Translations under genes and position numbers: made by a program | Origin: Bremia lactucae | Taxonomy: Eukaryota; Oomycota; Peronosporomycetes; Peronosporales; Peronosporaceae | Direction of reading: 5' to 3' | Length of the DNA: 44,263 nt | Assembly: GCF_004359215.1 (NCBI RefSeq) | Contig: NC_090614.1 | Location: 4,216,276-4,260,538 of the forward strand | Shown: positions 28,641 to 38,752 of the stretch, one piece after another | How positions within the stretch are numbered: position 1 is the stretch's first letter | Layout: each line of letters begins with the position of its first letter | The notes under the pieces: generated by a model | What the model saw: only the letters and a program-made list of their open reading frames with translations | The model's database searches: none | Told to the model about the DNA's origin: nothing

Positions 28641-30134
28641 CAGATTGCATTGGTTGATTTAAATCTGATACAACCCCGCCAATTGTTGCCAGATGTACAC
28701 TTTCGTTGGTAAACCGTTAACGTACATTACGGGTTCAACAACCTTTTTTCTATCTAAAATAGGTATATAGTTAAATCTCATTTAGAATGGTGGTCGTCAC
28801 CAAATAGTGTAACGGGGTATCCCGTTAGATAAATTTTATCTCCTATAAGGAAGTAATAAATACTATATTTTTTTGATGCTACAATATTACCATGTTCGGG
28901 AAATTTGTAAGTGTAAAGTAATTATTTTTAAAATAACAATTTATTACTTCTTGTATATTTTCAATGATAGAGAAAATAGATATTTATAATTCCTCTCATA
29001 GAAATAATATATTATGCCTCGCATAATTCTCACATTCGGCGTGGTAAATACAGAAAGGATGATTGTACGGACTGATAGGTCTCGAGCGAGTTCCAGCGTG
29101 CTACAGACTGCTGTTGAGACATTTAAGAAGCGACCACACAATAACTGTCGGTAATTGGACCTGTGAGAAAATGCCGGGAAATTTCGTGAGGGCGTGGTTT
29201 TAAAATACTTCGCGGTCGTGGTTGGCTCTATATCGTACTTAATATATTAATCTTACCACGGAATATTGAACCCATTCAAAGCTGCGGGTAATCAAATCGC
29301 CTTTCATGCAAGCAAAATAAAGTTGCACTATCGGCGTCGTGCCAACTAAGGACCGCACTTAACAGCCACGTCGAAGAAAACAACGTGTTTAGTTGCTATT
29401 TTTATGAGCGCTTCAACTTAAAATAGGGTGTAGCAACAGAACACATATTAACACATATCTCTTGAAAATTAAATTCAGTGAGTAATTATGGAGCCTCCGG
29501 CCTAGGGATCCTATGCTGTGATGAAGCATCTATGTACGAACAACAAGTTGGCGCATACTGCAACTTTCTGCGGTGCTGCATGATCGCCACTATGAAGGCA
29601 ACATGCGTGGGTTACAAGTGTCCGATACAGGAGTATTAGGGTTGATTGGGGAAAGACGCCACGCGGCTGCAGGCATAATAAATGAGAGCCCATCTCCTGC
29701 TTCCGGCATGAGTCTTTGTGGCCAGCCCTGCTGCCGTTTTATTGAGCACGGCAGCTTGTGTGCATTCCAGCCCGTATTGAGACAAGTGCTTCTGTCGCTC
29801 GGCAGGACGCGCGCGATCGAAAAGACGGGGCTAATTGCAGTATTTAAGTGAAGGTTCGTTTTGCGATCCGTTTTATGTAACATAGATACACTTGTCGCAA
29901 CGGAATTGCCCTCTCTGGAAACGATTACCTGCGAAATCTAATGTCGCTCAAACACACAACAGCGTTTTTCTAATCCCAATTGGTATCATTCGCACCTCTG
30001 AAATTCGATGCAAAATCAGTACTTCAATGGTTTGCATCTGTGTCCGCAGACTCTTCATTGAAATCGCATCATTTGAGAACTTGCTCACCAGCGCGCACTT
30101 GACATATTTTAGGAACGAAAACTGCTGATTTATT
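28641..30134. other. Spacer upstream of the DEP-PH-GPx gene
   Basis: About 1.5 kb. The left part (28641-29000) is AT-rich and contains another TGTAACGGGG at about 28807, likely an LTR scrap. The rest has short frames on both strands that mirror each other and no recognised domain. The last 150 bp before 30135 should hold promoter and leader; a CATCATTTGAGAAC stretch at about 30067 weakly resembles an oomycete initiator, but I do not assign it. Confidence 0.4.
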
Positions 30135-31928
30135 ATGAGCGAACTTCATGGCCGTGTCTTTGCTCGACAGGCCGCGTATAATGCCCTTGCGGATGATTTG
30201 CGCGAGCAGACAGCGGCGGCGCAGACGCATTTAACCGAGATTAAGGCCGATGCGTTCACGCAGCATCACGCGGCACTTGTAAAAGTGTCGCAGAGCATAC
30301 GTGGAAAGGAGCTTGTGGACGTTTTGGAAAAGTGGCTTACTCCTAAGGAAGAGGCGAAGAAGGAAGAGGACGTGCCTGTAGCTTCCGAAACGAAGGAGGA
30401 GGAAGCTGTTACGGAAGAGAAAACGGCAGCTCTTACAGAGGAAGAAGCCCCAAAAACTGAGGAAGAAACTGTGTTGCCTGAAGACGCTGTTAAGGTAAAA
30501 GAGGCGGTTTCTAAGGATGAAACGCCTAAAGAAGAGGTCAAGGAAGAGAAGAAGAAGGAAAAGAAGGAAAAGAAAGCAGAGAAGCCTACGGTATTCCGCG
30601 ATCGTGCCAAGAAGGTCGCGGAGGCCCTCGTTCTAGCAGGGTTTATCACCGCTTACAAGGATCGTGTGAAGAATTATTTGGCGGACGCACCTAAGGAGTT
30701 CGTGACGGACAGTGAACTATACATTCCGCTTTCTGAGGCCATTACCGACTCAAAAGATACGACGGTGTGGAGCGTTGTGGACGGCGCGATCTATGCGGGC
30801 CAGCTCAAGCGAAAAGCGGGTGTATTTGCAGCCTTTACTCAAGGAAAAGACGTTTACATTGTGGCAAATGAAAAGACGAACAAAATTTATCTCTTCGAGT
30901 CGGACGTGGCCCGTGCATCTGTGGCCGAATATACCGCTGCCGAGGGCTTTGTCCAGTATGACAATGCTCATTTCCAATTTGGTGTTAAGTTGGTGTACGG
31001 AGACAAATTTGAATTGTTGAATTTAGTCAGCAAGGACGATCAGGAAGCTTTTGTCAACACGCTCTTGAATGTCGGGGTGCAGTACCGTGAAGTGTACAAC
31101 TTAGCTGCTGAAGAGGCCAAGTCGTTTTATGAGCTCAAGGACTTTGATATGGACAAGAAGGAGGCGAGTATGGAGGCGTACAAGGGCAAGGTGGTACTGG
31201 TGGTGAATGTTTCGAGCAAATGTGGGTTGACTCCGACAAATTACCCCGAGCTGCAGCAGTTGTACGAGAAATACCAGGATGAAGGTCTTGTGGTTCTTGG
31301 GTTCCCATGCAATCAGTTTGCCGGCCAGGAGCCTGGCACGCACGAGGAGATTAAAGAGTTTGTGAAACAGTACAACGTGACTTTCCCATTATTTGAAAAG
31401 CACGATGTCAACGGCTCGAATGCTCGTCCAGTCTTTACGTACTTGAAAGCGAAGCTACCGGGTACCTTTGGAAACTACATAAAGTGGAACTTTACCAAAT
31501 TCCTCGTGGACCGTAACGGCCAGCCATTTAAACGCTATGCTCCAAAGGACTTACCGCTCTCCTTCGAAGACGATATTAAGGAAGTGCTCGCGAAGGCAGC
31601 GGAACCAGATCAGGTCGAGGAAGAAACTAAGGACGAAGTTGCGTCGATCGAGTCGGATACTGCGACGTCGGAGAAGAAGGAGGCGGTTGAAGAGAAGGAG
31701 ACCGTAGACGAGAAGACGGAGGAAAAGGTTGTCGAGAAGGTGGAGGAAAAGGTTGTTGAGAAGAAGGAAAAACCGGCTGCTAATGTCGAAGAGGTCGCAC
31801 CTAAGGAAGAAGCCGCCACGACGGACGTGGCGAGTACCACGGCAGAAGCTGTCAAGACGGACGGCGCGAGCACCAATGTGGAAGCTGCCAAGACGGAAGA
31901 CGTGCCCGTGGTCGTGACGGCGCCGTAG
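30135..31928 (+). CDS. DEP-PH-glutathione peroxidase fusion protein
   Basis: 597 residues from the first ATG, no intron. An N-terminal helical region (1-50) leads into a DEP-like module: helix part at 51-70 (SIRGKELVDVLEKWL) and the rest at 153-185 (FRDRAKKVAEALVLAGFITA). The two are split by an 80-residue Lys/Glu-rich insert (71-152). A PH-like domain follows at about 211-318 (VDGAIYAGQLKRKAG, DVYIVANEKTNKIYLFES, last helix DDQEAFVNTLLNVG). Residues about 329-487 are a full glutathione-peroxidase domain: VVNVSSKCGLT with peroxidatic Cys363, FPCNQF with Gln394, and WNFTKFL with Trp451 and Asn452, the complete catalytic tetrad. Family enzymes reduce H2O2 or lipid hydroperoxides using glutathione or thioredoxin; the resolving Cys of plant/yeast types (helix before FPLF) is absent. 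The 110-residue tail is acidic Ala/Glu/Thr-rich. DEP and PH domains suggest recruitment to membranes. A paralogue follows 250 bp downstream. Confidence 0.86.
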   Translation: MSELHGRVFARQAAYNALADDLREQTAAAQTHLTEIKADAFTQHHAALVKVSQSIRGKELVDVLEKWLTPKEEAKKEEDVPVASETKEEEAVTEEKTAALTEEEAPKTEEETVLPEDAVKVKEAVSKDETPKEEVKEEKKKEKKEKKAEKPTVFRDRAKKVAEALVLAGFITAYKDRVKNYLADAPKEFVTDSELYIPLSEAITDSKDTTVWSVVDGAIYAGQLKRKAGVFAAFTQGKDVYIVANEKTNKIYLFESDVARASVAEYTAAEGFVQYDNAHFQFGVKLVYGDKFELLNLVSKDDQEAFVNTLLNVGVQYREVYNLAAEEAKSFYELKDFDMDKKEASMEAYKGKVVLVVNVSSKCGLTPTNYPELQQLYEKYQDEGLVVLGFPCNQFAGQEPGTHEEIKEFVKQYNVTFPLFEKHDVNGSNARPVFTYLKAKLPGTFGNYIKWNFTKFLVDRNGQPFKRYAPKDLPLSFEDDIKEVLAKAAEPDQVEEETKDEVASIESDTATSEKKEAVEEKETVDEKTEEKVVEKVEEKVVEKKEKPAANVEEVAPKEEAATTDVASTTAEAVKTDGASTNVEAAKTEDVPVVVTAP

Positions 31929-32178
31929 AAGCAGAGATTTTTACGTTTTGGAAGCGTAGCTTATCCGCTTTTTTGATATTGATATTTTTGGTGTTTTTTT
32001 AAAAAATTTCGTTTTACCACTTTGAGTGGGTTAGACCATCCCTTTTGGCCGTGACTTTGAAATTTACTGCCCAATCACACGTGTTTTTCAACGAGTTGCC
32101 TTTTATTCCGGTGGTCGACCATTCCAACGGTTGCATTGAAGATGCCGCGAGACATTCATTCACTTGCATTTTTTCTTC

Positions 32179-33804
32179 ATGATTGCGGCGCAAAGCATGA
32201 CGCTCCTGGCCGAGAATGCTCGGAACTTGGAGCACTTAGAACGTGAGCAACTGGAGCGAGAACCGTCCTTCGTGACTGCAATCTCGCCTTCCTCCAGCAG
32301 CTGTTGTTCAATTGAAAAGGCCGACTGTTCGTGCATGTCGTGCTCCGTCGCAGTTGATGGCCGTGTCTTTCGTCGACTTCAACGCTACCAGACACTCGCG
32401 CATGAGCTTAAAGTGCAATCCGATATGGTTGCAACGTATCTGCTGACACCAAGTGTGCGCCGAATTGTGTTTCAGCAGCGAAAGCATTGGTGGCAACATC
32501 CACTTCATCTCGCAACGGCTGGCAAAGGGACCTTTATACAAGGCCGTGCACTATTGAGAGCCATTCGGAAGTATCTACAGCTATCCCATGCCGCGCATTC
32601 CTCGCGCCGGGACGCGCAACAACTTGCGATCACTTTAATCCTCAGTGGATTCCTCTCCCCAGTGCACGAGGCACCAACCTCGGACGCCGAGCACATTGAC
32701 GAACTGGACGTCATTCATGACAAGTTCTATGAAGTTGTCGTTCCTGGCGCCGCTGCAGTCATTCCAACGCAAGACATTGTCGCGTCAGCAACTGTCACGA
32801 CGACATCCTGGGCAGGGTCAGTGGTTTTGCCAGTACCCCTCCAGGACGCTGATAAAAGGATAAAACGACTTGTCGAACCTTCGCTATCGGTCTGGGCAGT
32901 GACAAACGGCGCTACTCGTGCAGGTTGTATTCATCTTTTACACGAAAAAACGCGCATGCAAAGTTTACTTGGCTTGCCACCGAAATTGCGGCCTTGCTAC
33001 GCTGTGGTGAATGAATTGAAATACCACTCGCTTGTGCTGTTTGAATCCGACGTTGCAAGGCACCATTTCTTGCGGATCAAGCTTTCGGATGCAAGGGTTG
33101 AGTATGCCGAGGCGATTTGGCGTGACGATACGTCGTATGCGACTTTAACGCTGCGCACGAGCAAGGGGGACGTGATTGAAAGCATTGCCGTCCGCGGTAA
33201 ACCAGAGCAGGAACAATGGCTCTTGGCTTTCTTAAATGCTGGCGCTACTTTTATCGAGACTCACCCTGCCATTCGCGTATTTGCCGACCCCTCGGCGTCG
33301 CTTTATCTTTTAGAAGACATCACGGCGAATGGCGAGCCATTTTATTTATCAGAACTGCAAGGCTACGTGGCTATACTGACGAATATCCCAAGTGGCTCGT
33401 GCCACACGAATGCAAACCAATTGTCGGAGCTAGTCAAACTATCACGTACGTATAGCGACGATGGATTAAAGATCGTGGCGTTTCCATGTGCTCAATTTGG
33501 AGACGCTGAGTTTGACACGGACGAAGAACTTTTGGAGCATTTTCAGCACGAGTTTGGGGTTTGTTTTCCAGTATTAGCCACCCGTGATGTCAACGGTCCC
33601 CATGCACGTGACCCCATGCTTTTCTGCAAGACACGACAGCCTGGACCCACAGTCTCTGCTGGCAATGCATTTATTGAGAATTCGTTTGTTAAATTTCTCA
33701 TTAGCCGCGATGGACGAGTGGTCAAGCGCTTTCGATCGAAAGATTCGCCTTTGCTTATGGAAACGGATCTGCAAGATCTGTTAAAGACGTCGAGTTCTAC
33801 TTAA
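32179..33804 (+). CDS. DEP-PH-GPx-like paralogue with altered peroxidase site
   Basis: The frame is open from 32164, but the first ATG is at 32179, giving 541 residues. It has the same order as its upstream neighbour: N-terminal helical part (VDGRVFRRLQRYQTLAHELK, matching HGRVFARQAAYNALADDLRE), an uninterrupted DEP-like module at about 115-164 (FIQGRALLRAIRKYL...AITLILSGFLSP), a PH-like domain at about 237-357 (ending EQWLLAFLNAGATF) and a GPx-like domain at about 373-535. The catalytic tetrad is damaged: VSSKCGLT becomes PSGSCHTN (one extra residue; the Gly after Cys lost), Trp and Asn of WNFTKFL become Asn501 and Ser502 (NSFVKFL), while the FPC-x-QF Gln439 remains. The acidic tail of the neighbour is absent. 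The frame is fully open, so the gene is probably kept for a non-catalytic role. An N-terminal Ser/Cys-rich stretch (SSSSCCSIEKADCSC) is unusual. Confidence 0.84.
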   Translation: MIAAQSMTLLAENARNLEHLEREQLEREPSFVTAISPSSSSCCSIEKADCSCMSCSVAVDGRVFRRLQRYQTLAHELKVQSDMVATYLLTPSVRRIVFQQRKHWWQHPLHLATAGKGTFIQGRALLRAIRKYLQLSHAAHSSRRDAQQLAITLILSGFLSPVHEAPTSDAEHIDELDVIHDKFYEVVVPGAAAVIPTQDIVASATVTTTSWAGSVVLPVPLQDADKRIKRLVEPSLSVWAVTNGATRAGCIHLLHEKTRMQSLLGLPPKLRPCYAVVNELKYHSLVLFESDVARHHFLRIKLSDARVEYAEAIWRDDTSYATLTLRTSKGDVIESIAVRGKPEQEQWLLAFLNAGATFIETHPAIRVFADPSASLYLLEDITANGEPFYLSELQGYVAILTNIPSGSCHTNANQLSELVKLSRTYSDDGLKIVAFPCAQFGDAEFDTDEELLEHFQHEFGVCFPVLATRDVNGPHARDPMLFCKTRQPGPTVSAGNAFIENSFVKFLISRDGRVVKRFRSKDSPLLMETDLQDLLKTSSST

Positions 33805-33925
33805 GAAGTAACACAAACCTTCTATTTAAACAGCTCACGGTACTTTTTTAAAATGTCAACACCACCTCTTGAGATGTCCATGGACCGCTTTAAGCCCTAT
33901 CGATTCCCTTACATGCGTCTCCACG

Positions 33926-34846
33926 CTAGTCAAGTAAAACCTTCTTGTACATGGCATTAAGTTGCTCAACAACGAGAAGGACAATCATAGCGTTCGGAGC
34001 ACAGCGCGTGTAGTACGTCCAGTACCCGCGCCAGAGCTTCGTCGGGCCTTCCTTGGTAACAATTTGCCGAAAACAGTCAATCACGCCCGTGTACGGATTT
34101 CGCTTCGTGACGGGATCGACTTTCATGTTCATCAGGCGTGACTTGATTAAATCAAACGGAAGCGACGTGAACGCACACGCAAAGCCCGAGACGGCACTCG
34201 CCCCCATGTTTGTCACAAAGCCTGGGCCATACCGGGCACTTAGCATCTCCTTAGCCTGGTCATACGAGGCCATCATGCCGAGATTCATGGCAGCGCCACG
34301 GACCACGAGGGGAATACTCCCTCGCCATAATGTCGTGACACCTTCGGAGCGGCCGATGTTTATAATGGCATCAAACACGTTCTTGTACCCGCGCTTGTCG
34401 CCTGCATGGGCGAGTGTGTCGGCCTGCATACGCACAAGGGCCACGTCCATTGGACACCCGAGCGTCGCGGCAATTCCACCAGTCACAATGGCAGATGCCG
34501 ACTTGACAGCTAAAGGGAGGGAAGCGCTCTCTCCGTTTGCAACACGGCGTGCGATCATCTTGTCGGAAAATGCGCGGTGCATGCCAAGGCGTGCTGTGCC
34601 GTAAACCATCTGTCGCGCCACGGCAGCCGAGAGGCCCGCATAGAGACCCGTGAGACCTTCCTTGGCGACGACGGAGCGAGCGACGCCCAGACCAGTGACG
34701 TTTGACCCGGTTTGGCCAGCGAGCTGGAGATGCACCTTAACGAGGTCGATGGGGTGGATGGCCACCGCGGCAAATACAGCGGATGAGCCACCGCAGATAT
34801 ACGGCTGGGCAGTCGACGCGATTGAGGACTTCGAGGAACTGGCCAT
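33926..34846 (-). CDS. Mitochondrial carrier, 2-oxoglutarate/malate carrier type
   Basis: 306 residues, no intron, with three mitochondrial-carrier repeats (SLC25 family) and six predicted membrane helices; it acts in the inner mitochondrial membrane. Signature motifs: HPIDLVKVHLQ (32-41), CPMDVALVRMQAD (131-143) and LPFDLIKSRLMN (229-240). The second lacks the usual Lys at the PxDxxK position and reads VALVRMQAD, which is characteristic of the oxoglutarate carrier (PAEVALIRM in the animal protein). Other matching segments are RGYKNVFDAI, EGVTTLWRGSIP and the end FxxEQLNAMYKK (VVEQLNAMYKK). The likely exchange is 2-oxoglutarate for malate, supporting the malate-aspartate shuttle; a dicarboxylate carrier is the main alternative. 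It converges with the GPx paralogue, 121 bp between stops. Confidence 0.9.
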   Translation of the reverse strand: MASSSKSSIASTAQPYICGGSSAVFAAVAIHPIDLVKVHLQLAGQTGSNVTGLGVARSVVAKEGLTGLYAGLSAAVARQMVYGTARLGMHRAFSDKMIARRVANGESASLPLAVKSASAIVTGGIAATLGCPMDVALVRMQADTLAHAGDKRGYKNVFDAIINIGRSEGVTTLWRGSIPLVVRGAAMNLGMMASYDQAKEMLSARYGPGFVTNMGASAVSGFACAFTSLPFDLIKSRLMNMKVDPVTKRNPYTGVIDCFRQIVTKEGPTKLWRGYWTYYTRCAPNAMIVLLVVEQLNAMYKKVLLD

Positions 34847-35156
34847 TGGGGGGAGCTACAAACGATTCAAGAATGAAGCGTGGAAAGCGTGGGGATGGCA
34901 CAATCTTGCGCTGAGTAAGAAAAAATGGACCGGCTGCTGCACCACCAAGCAGAATTCCCTTACGATTAGAAATGAAAAGAAATTAGAGGTGACAGGTTAT
35001 ATGCAAGATTGTTACGTGTAGTTTACTTTAATTCTTACAATTAATTATATATTGTAGACAGCATGAACGTTTCGACTGCACGATGGCCATCGCGCCTGAA
35101 TCTGCGAGACGCACATCGAGACTCGCAACATAATCAAGTTGTCTTTGGGGTTTCTC
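34847..35156. other. Spacer upstream of the carrier gene
   Basis: 310 bp between the carrier ATG and the type B LTR. It should hold the carrier promoter on the minus strand. I see no frame with support and no clear promoter motif. A Gypsy copy has landed within about 300 bp of this gene's start. Confidence 0.4.
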
Positions 35157-35644
35157 GTTACATAAGTATTATTTCCTATAAGAGGAATAACAATTATTCA
35201 TTCCTATAAGAGGAAATTAACAAAGAAGTACAAAATTATCATCTGCATTAATTTCTACTTTAATAGTTCCAATTATACCAAATTTGGTATTATTGATGCA
35301 ATAAGACATTAGCTCTATTTATTGGTTAATTTAAATCTAAATTAATCCCGCCAATCGTTACAAGACACGATTGTGCGGTGTGCAAGGAGCCGCCAAACTT
35401 AGATATGATAAGTTTAGTAGTAGGTAGAAGATCGTTACGTAGAAAACTAAATATATTACTACCCAGTTTTACTCTTCCCTAATTCTAATCCATTGAATGA
35501 CCTTTGGTAGCTAAAGACCCTTAGCTACTTAGAAACCTCCCTCTGTACCCCTTTGTACGTGAAGTTCGAGGCACCAAACCTTCACTGTAATCAGTGTGAG
35601 GTTAGCTATTGCTTATCAATAATAATGAATGGTACCCCGTTACA
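35157..35644 (+). repeat. LTR type B (5' LTR of Gypsy copy 4)
   Basis: The block ends GGTACCCCGTTACA at 35644, followed by the primer-binding site (CCTGCTAGCACTTTG). It shares ordered segments, inverted, with 3975-4345 and 27754-28640 (CAATCGTTACAAGACACGAT, GTACCCCTTTGTACGTGAAG). This copy is uninterrupted, with no block A. The left end is approximate: TTACATAAGTATTATTTCC is the first stretch shared with 8691. Confidence 0.7.
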
Positions 35645-36094
35645 CCTGCTAGCACTTTGTAGTCCGTTCAACGAGCCCACGCACGTTTCATAACATGGAC
35701 ATGCTGTATGAAGAAGAAAGAGTGTCAAGCCCCTTAAGAAGGTTATCACGCAACTCGTGGGAGGCTCACTTATTTGAGTAACCTCGAATGGAGAGCGATC
35801 GAACGAATGAGTTCGGTCGTAGGCGGACCAGCCGTTGGCGCTATGGTGTACTCTCTGGGAAGAGATGAACAGCATGCGGCCATAGCCGAGTTCATTCAAC
35901 ACGAACTCGAAGGGGCCCGACCATAAGTAGCCTTGCTTCACCAGCAAGGCTCTTAACACACAGGGTTGTTGAGAGGGCAGGGTGCTCAACGACAGTAGCA
36001 TGTAAATGCTGCTAATGGGCCAACGCTTCCGCATCGACCCAAAAGCTTAAGAATCGAAATCTACAAGCTCAAGGCAGTCCATGGCGACTCCCTT

Positions 36095-36670
36095 TTGAGA
36101 TGGCTGGTTGATTTAGACGACGTCATAGAAAATCGTCGTATCAGTGATGATGCGACGAAAGTGAATTCTGGCATGTCCAACTTAGCCAGACGTCCCGAAC
36201 CTTGGGCTTTGGGGCTCAAGACTCACAACCGATTAGTCTTTGGGTCGTATGAGGTCTTTAGACCCGGCTCGGACAAACATTTGAGCCGCCACGTGCCAAA
36301 TTCAGGGCTCGAGCCGAGCTCCTGGATTTGAAGCAGGTCGAGTGTGACGTTCAGGCTTATGCCCAACATACACGATACCTGGTCAGTTGCATAGCTAGTC
36401 ATCCAATTAATGAACAAACACAGGTAACGTGTTTGTTAAAGGTCTTGCAGACGGCCGGGTTCAGCAGGAGAACTTTAGCCTGAAACAGGGTTTCGTCCAC
36501 TCGGGTGCATATCGTCCACCGATGCGACAAGAAAACGGAGTTCTAGAACCCATGGATCTCTTGCATGTAGAGAGCTAGAAACCTTGCTCTGCAAGTTACA
36601 AACGATTCCAAAAATGTAATAGTTGTCAAAATACGGGCCACTACGCCTATGGGTGTAGTGTCCCAGGACC
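36095..36670 (+). pseudogene. Gypsy copy 4 gag remnant with zinc knuckle
   Basis: The start of the capsid region reads MRWLVDLDDVIENRRISDDA and ARRPEPWALGLKTHNRLVFG with YEVF. The rest is frameshifted. At about 36608-36655 a CCHC knuckle CNSCQNTGHYAYGC is intact in its own frame. The Gag N-terminal helices lie at about 35760-35960 in broken frames. Confidence 0.6.
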
Positions 36671-37980
36671 AGTGTCTAAAAACACTGAGCGAAAACACCG
36701 ACCTCTCGCTAGGAACATTGGAGGACGCTGTTGCGAAATCGCAATGGCGAGGCGGATCGTCAGAAACGGATCGGGGTCAGTAGGTCCGGAGCGCCCTACT
36801 GATCCAGCAACGTCAATACAATTTGCAGGTGTTTTGACAAAAGTTGCTGTCACACATAAACATTGTGTGTAACTGCCTCAGAATATGAGGTTACCTCATC
36901 ACCCTGAAAATAGAAGTGTCAAATAAATTGCTTCTTAAGTCCTCACTCGATTGTGGTTCGTCGAATAATTTTATTAGACGCCAATCGCTAGAAGATCGCA
37001 GACTTAAAATTGTTGAGCGCGATATCCCTCTTACGAGGATGACAGTGCACCTAGCAACAGGCGCATCTGCAACAATAAAGTAACGTGCAGTTGGTATACA
37101 ATACACGTTAAAAGGTAAGCAGTACGATGATAGTTTCATCGTACTAGATTTGGATGACAATTTGATGTCATCTTTGGATTACCATGGCTCAGAAAGTACG
37201 AGCCATGAATAAATTGGCAGCATCAAGCCGTGACGATGCATGTCTCTCATACATCAGATGGCCAACTGATGAACGTCTTGGAGCGTCCACAAGCGTGTGG
37301 ATGGACTACGAGTGAATGCGATGGCCTCACTTGTGGTACGGTCGTTAGTACGACTGCACAAGATCACAGTGTTATTACAAATCAGGTCCACCACTCGAAG
37401 AAGTCGAGTGGATTGAGACATGAATGTACGCCTAGCTGGCGACATTCAAGGAACATACCGGCTGTCCAAATAGGACAACACGATGATCCTAAATCGAGTT
37501 GAGAATCAACCGTAGAGGACTCGACTGTGATAGTGCAATCACGGTCGGAACACGCTGAGGAAATTAGTCATCACGTACTTGAGGAGAAATCTCCTTAGAT
37601 AGTTAATGCTGAAGTGACTAGACTTCAGCATCCCGAGGGATTCATCCCTCGGCAGCCTGTGGATAAATCCAGGGAGAAACCGCGACATTAAATGTCTTGG
37701 TTAATAACGATTCTTGAGTAGGCGCTTATACTCTTGATCTGTATGCGCCTCCAAAGTTAACTTCGGAGATAACTCAATAACCAATACTAGAACCTAAACG
37801 GTTCTTGAGAGATCTGCATGGTGGTAAAATCAAGCAGATCTGCGTACTCGTCACAGAGGACACATTCGTAACCAGTATTCTTTCAGCGGTAATTTTTGCA
37901 AAGATTGAACGGGTTCTCAGCAGCTGACCGATGGACGAAAGTGTCCTCGATGTGAAGACTCGGATTGAGAGATATACTAC
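36671..37980 (+). pseudogene. Gypsy copy 4 protease and linker remnant
   Basis: Colinear with copies 2 and 3: an acidic Pol linker, a degraded protease (about 37060-37200, with FIVLDLDDN), the AASSRDDACL-type segment near 37220, and a linker with CGWTTSECDGLTCGTVVSTT at 37280-37350. Stops are frequent. A minus-strand frame at 36891-37160 is a shadow. Confidence 0.5.
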
Positions 37981-38023
37981 TCAATCCTGGGCGTCACTAA
38001 AAACAATTTCTTTATAGAAGGTT

Positions 38024-38431
38024 ATGTTTGAATTAAGGAATGTATTTCCTGAAGCAGTTTTATGCGAGTTACCTAAGAATAAAGGCACTCGACATGAGAT
38101 CGAGCACAAACCGGGCTTGAAGTACTGTGTCATAAAGCAGTGGCCACTGCCTTGTAAACAAGTGCTTGCGATCGATAAATTCTTTATCGATCGATTAAAA
38201 GCGGGCCATGTAAGGGAGTTAACCTCCCAACATAGCTCTCCGACTTTCTGTGTGCGAAAGGCCACACGAGGGCGGCGGATAGTGCATGAATTCAATAAAC
38301 TGAATGCTGCAACGGTACCGGCTCAAACGTCGATACTTAGAAACGACGTAATCATGGATGGTATGTCTAAGAGTACGATCTTTTCGTCACTGGATCTGAT
38401 ATGTGGATTTTTATCCGATCCTAATGCATGA
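38024..38431 (+). pseudogene. Gypsy copy 4 reverse transcriptase, N-terminal half
   Basis: The 135-residue open frame matches RT fingers and the start of the palm: ELRNVFPEAVLCELPKNKGT, then KYCVIKQWPLPCKQVLAIDK, then SSPTFCVRKATRGRRIVHEF and NKLNAATVP, and finally IFSSLDLICGF, the first catalytic Asp region. It stops just after this point. The YxDD segment, thumb and RNase H are gone before the integrase begins at 38753. Confidence 0.75.
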
Positions 38432-38752
38432 ACGAGACATCCCGTACACAGCAGAGCACTCCCAGCGGGATGCTCTGGGAATGGCTAGTAATGCAACAGG
38501 GGCTTAGTAACGCCCCTGCAACATTCAACAGATGCGTAACATAAAGAAAGCCTACACAGAAGATAAAAACCTTCTGCGTTTAATAAATAATCTGATGAGT
38601 CCATCTAATAAATCTTTTAAAGATCTAAGGCCTTTATATCGATCGTCACCCGATCGATACACAACACGCAACGGCTAACTGTATTACACAGCCGTTGCCA
38701 GCGACGCTCGACGTGCCCAGTCCCAACTCATAATGACTTGCAATAGCGCATC

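Noticed and set aside
30266..30649. 127-codon minus-strand Ser/Phe-rich frame
   Set aside because: Direct complement of the Lys/Glu-rich insert of the GPx fusion (GAA/AAG complement reads TTC/CTT). Pure shadow.
34053..34604. 183-codon plus-strand frame opposite the carrier gene
   Set aside because: It is fully covered by the well-supported SLC25 gene on the other strand and has no domain; it is a compositional shadow.
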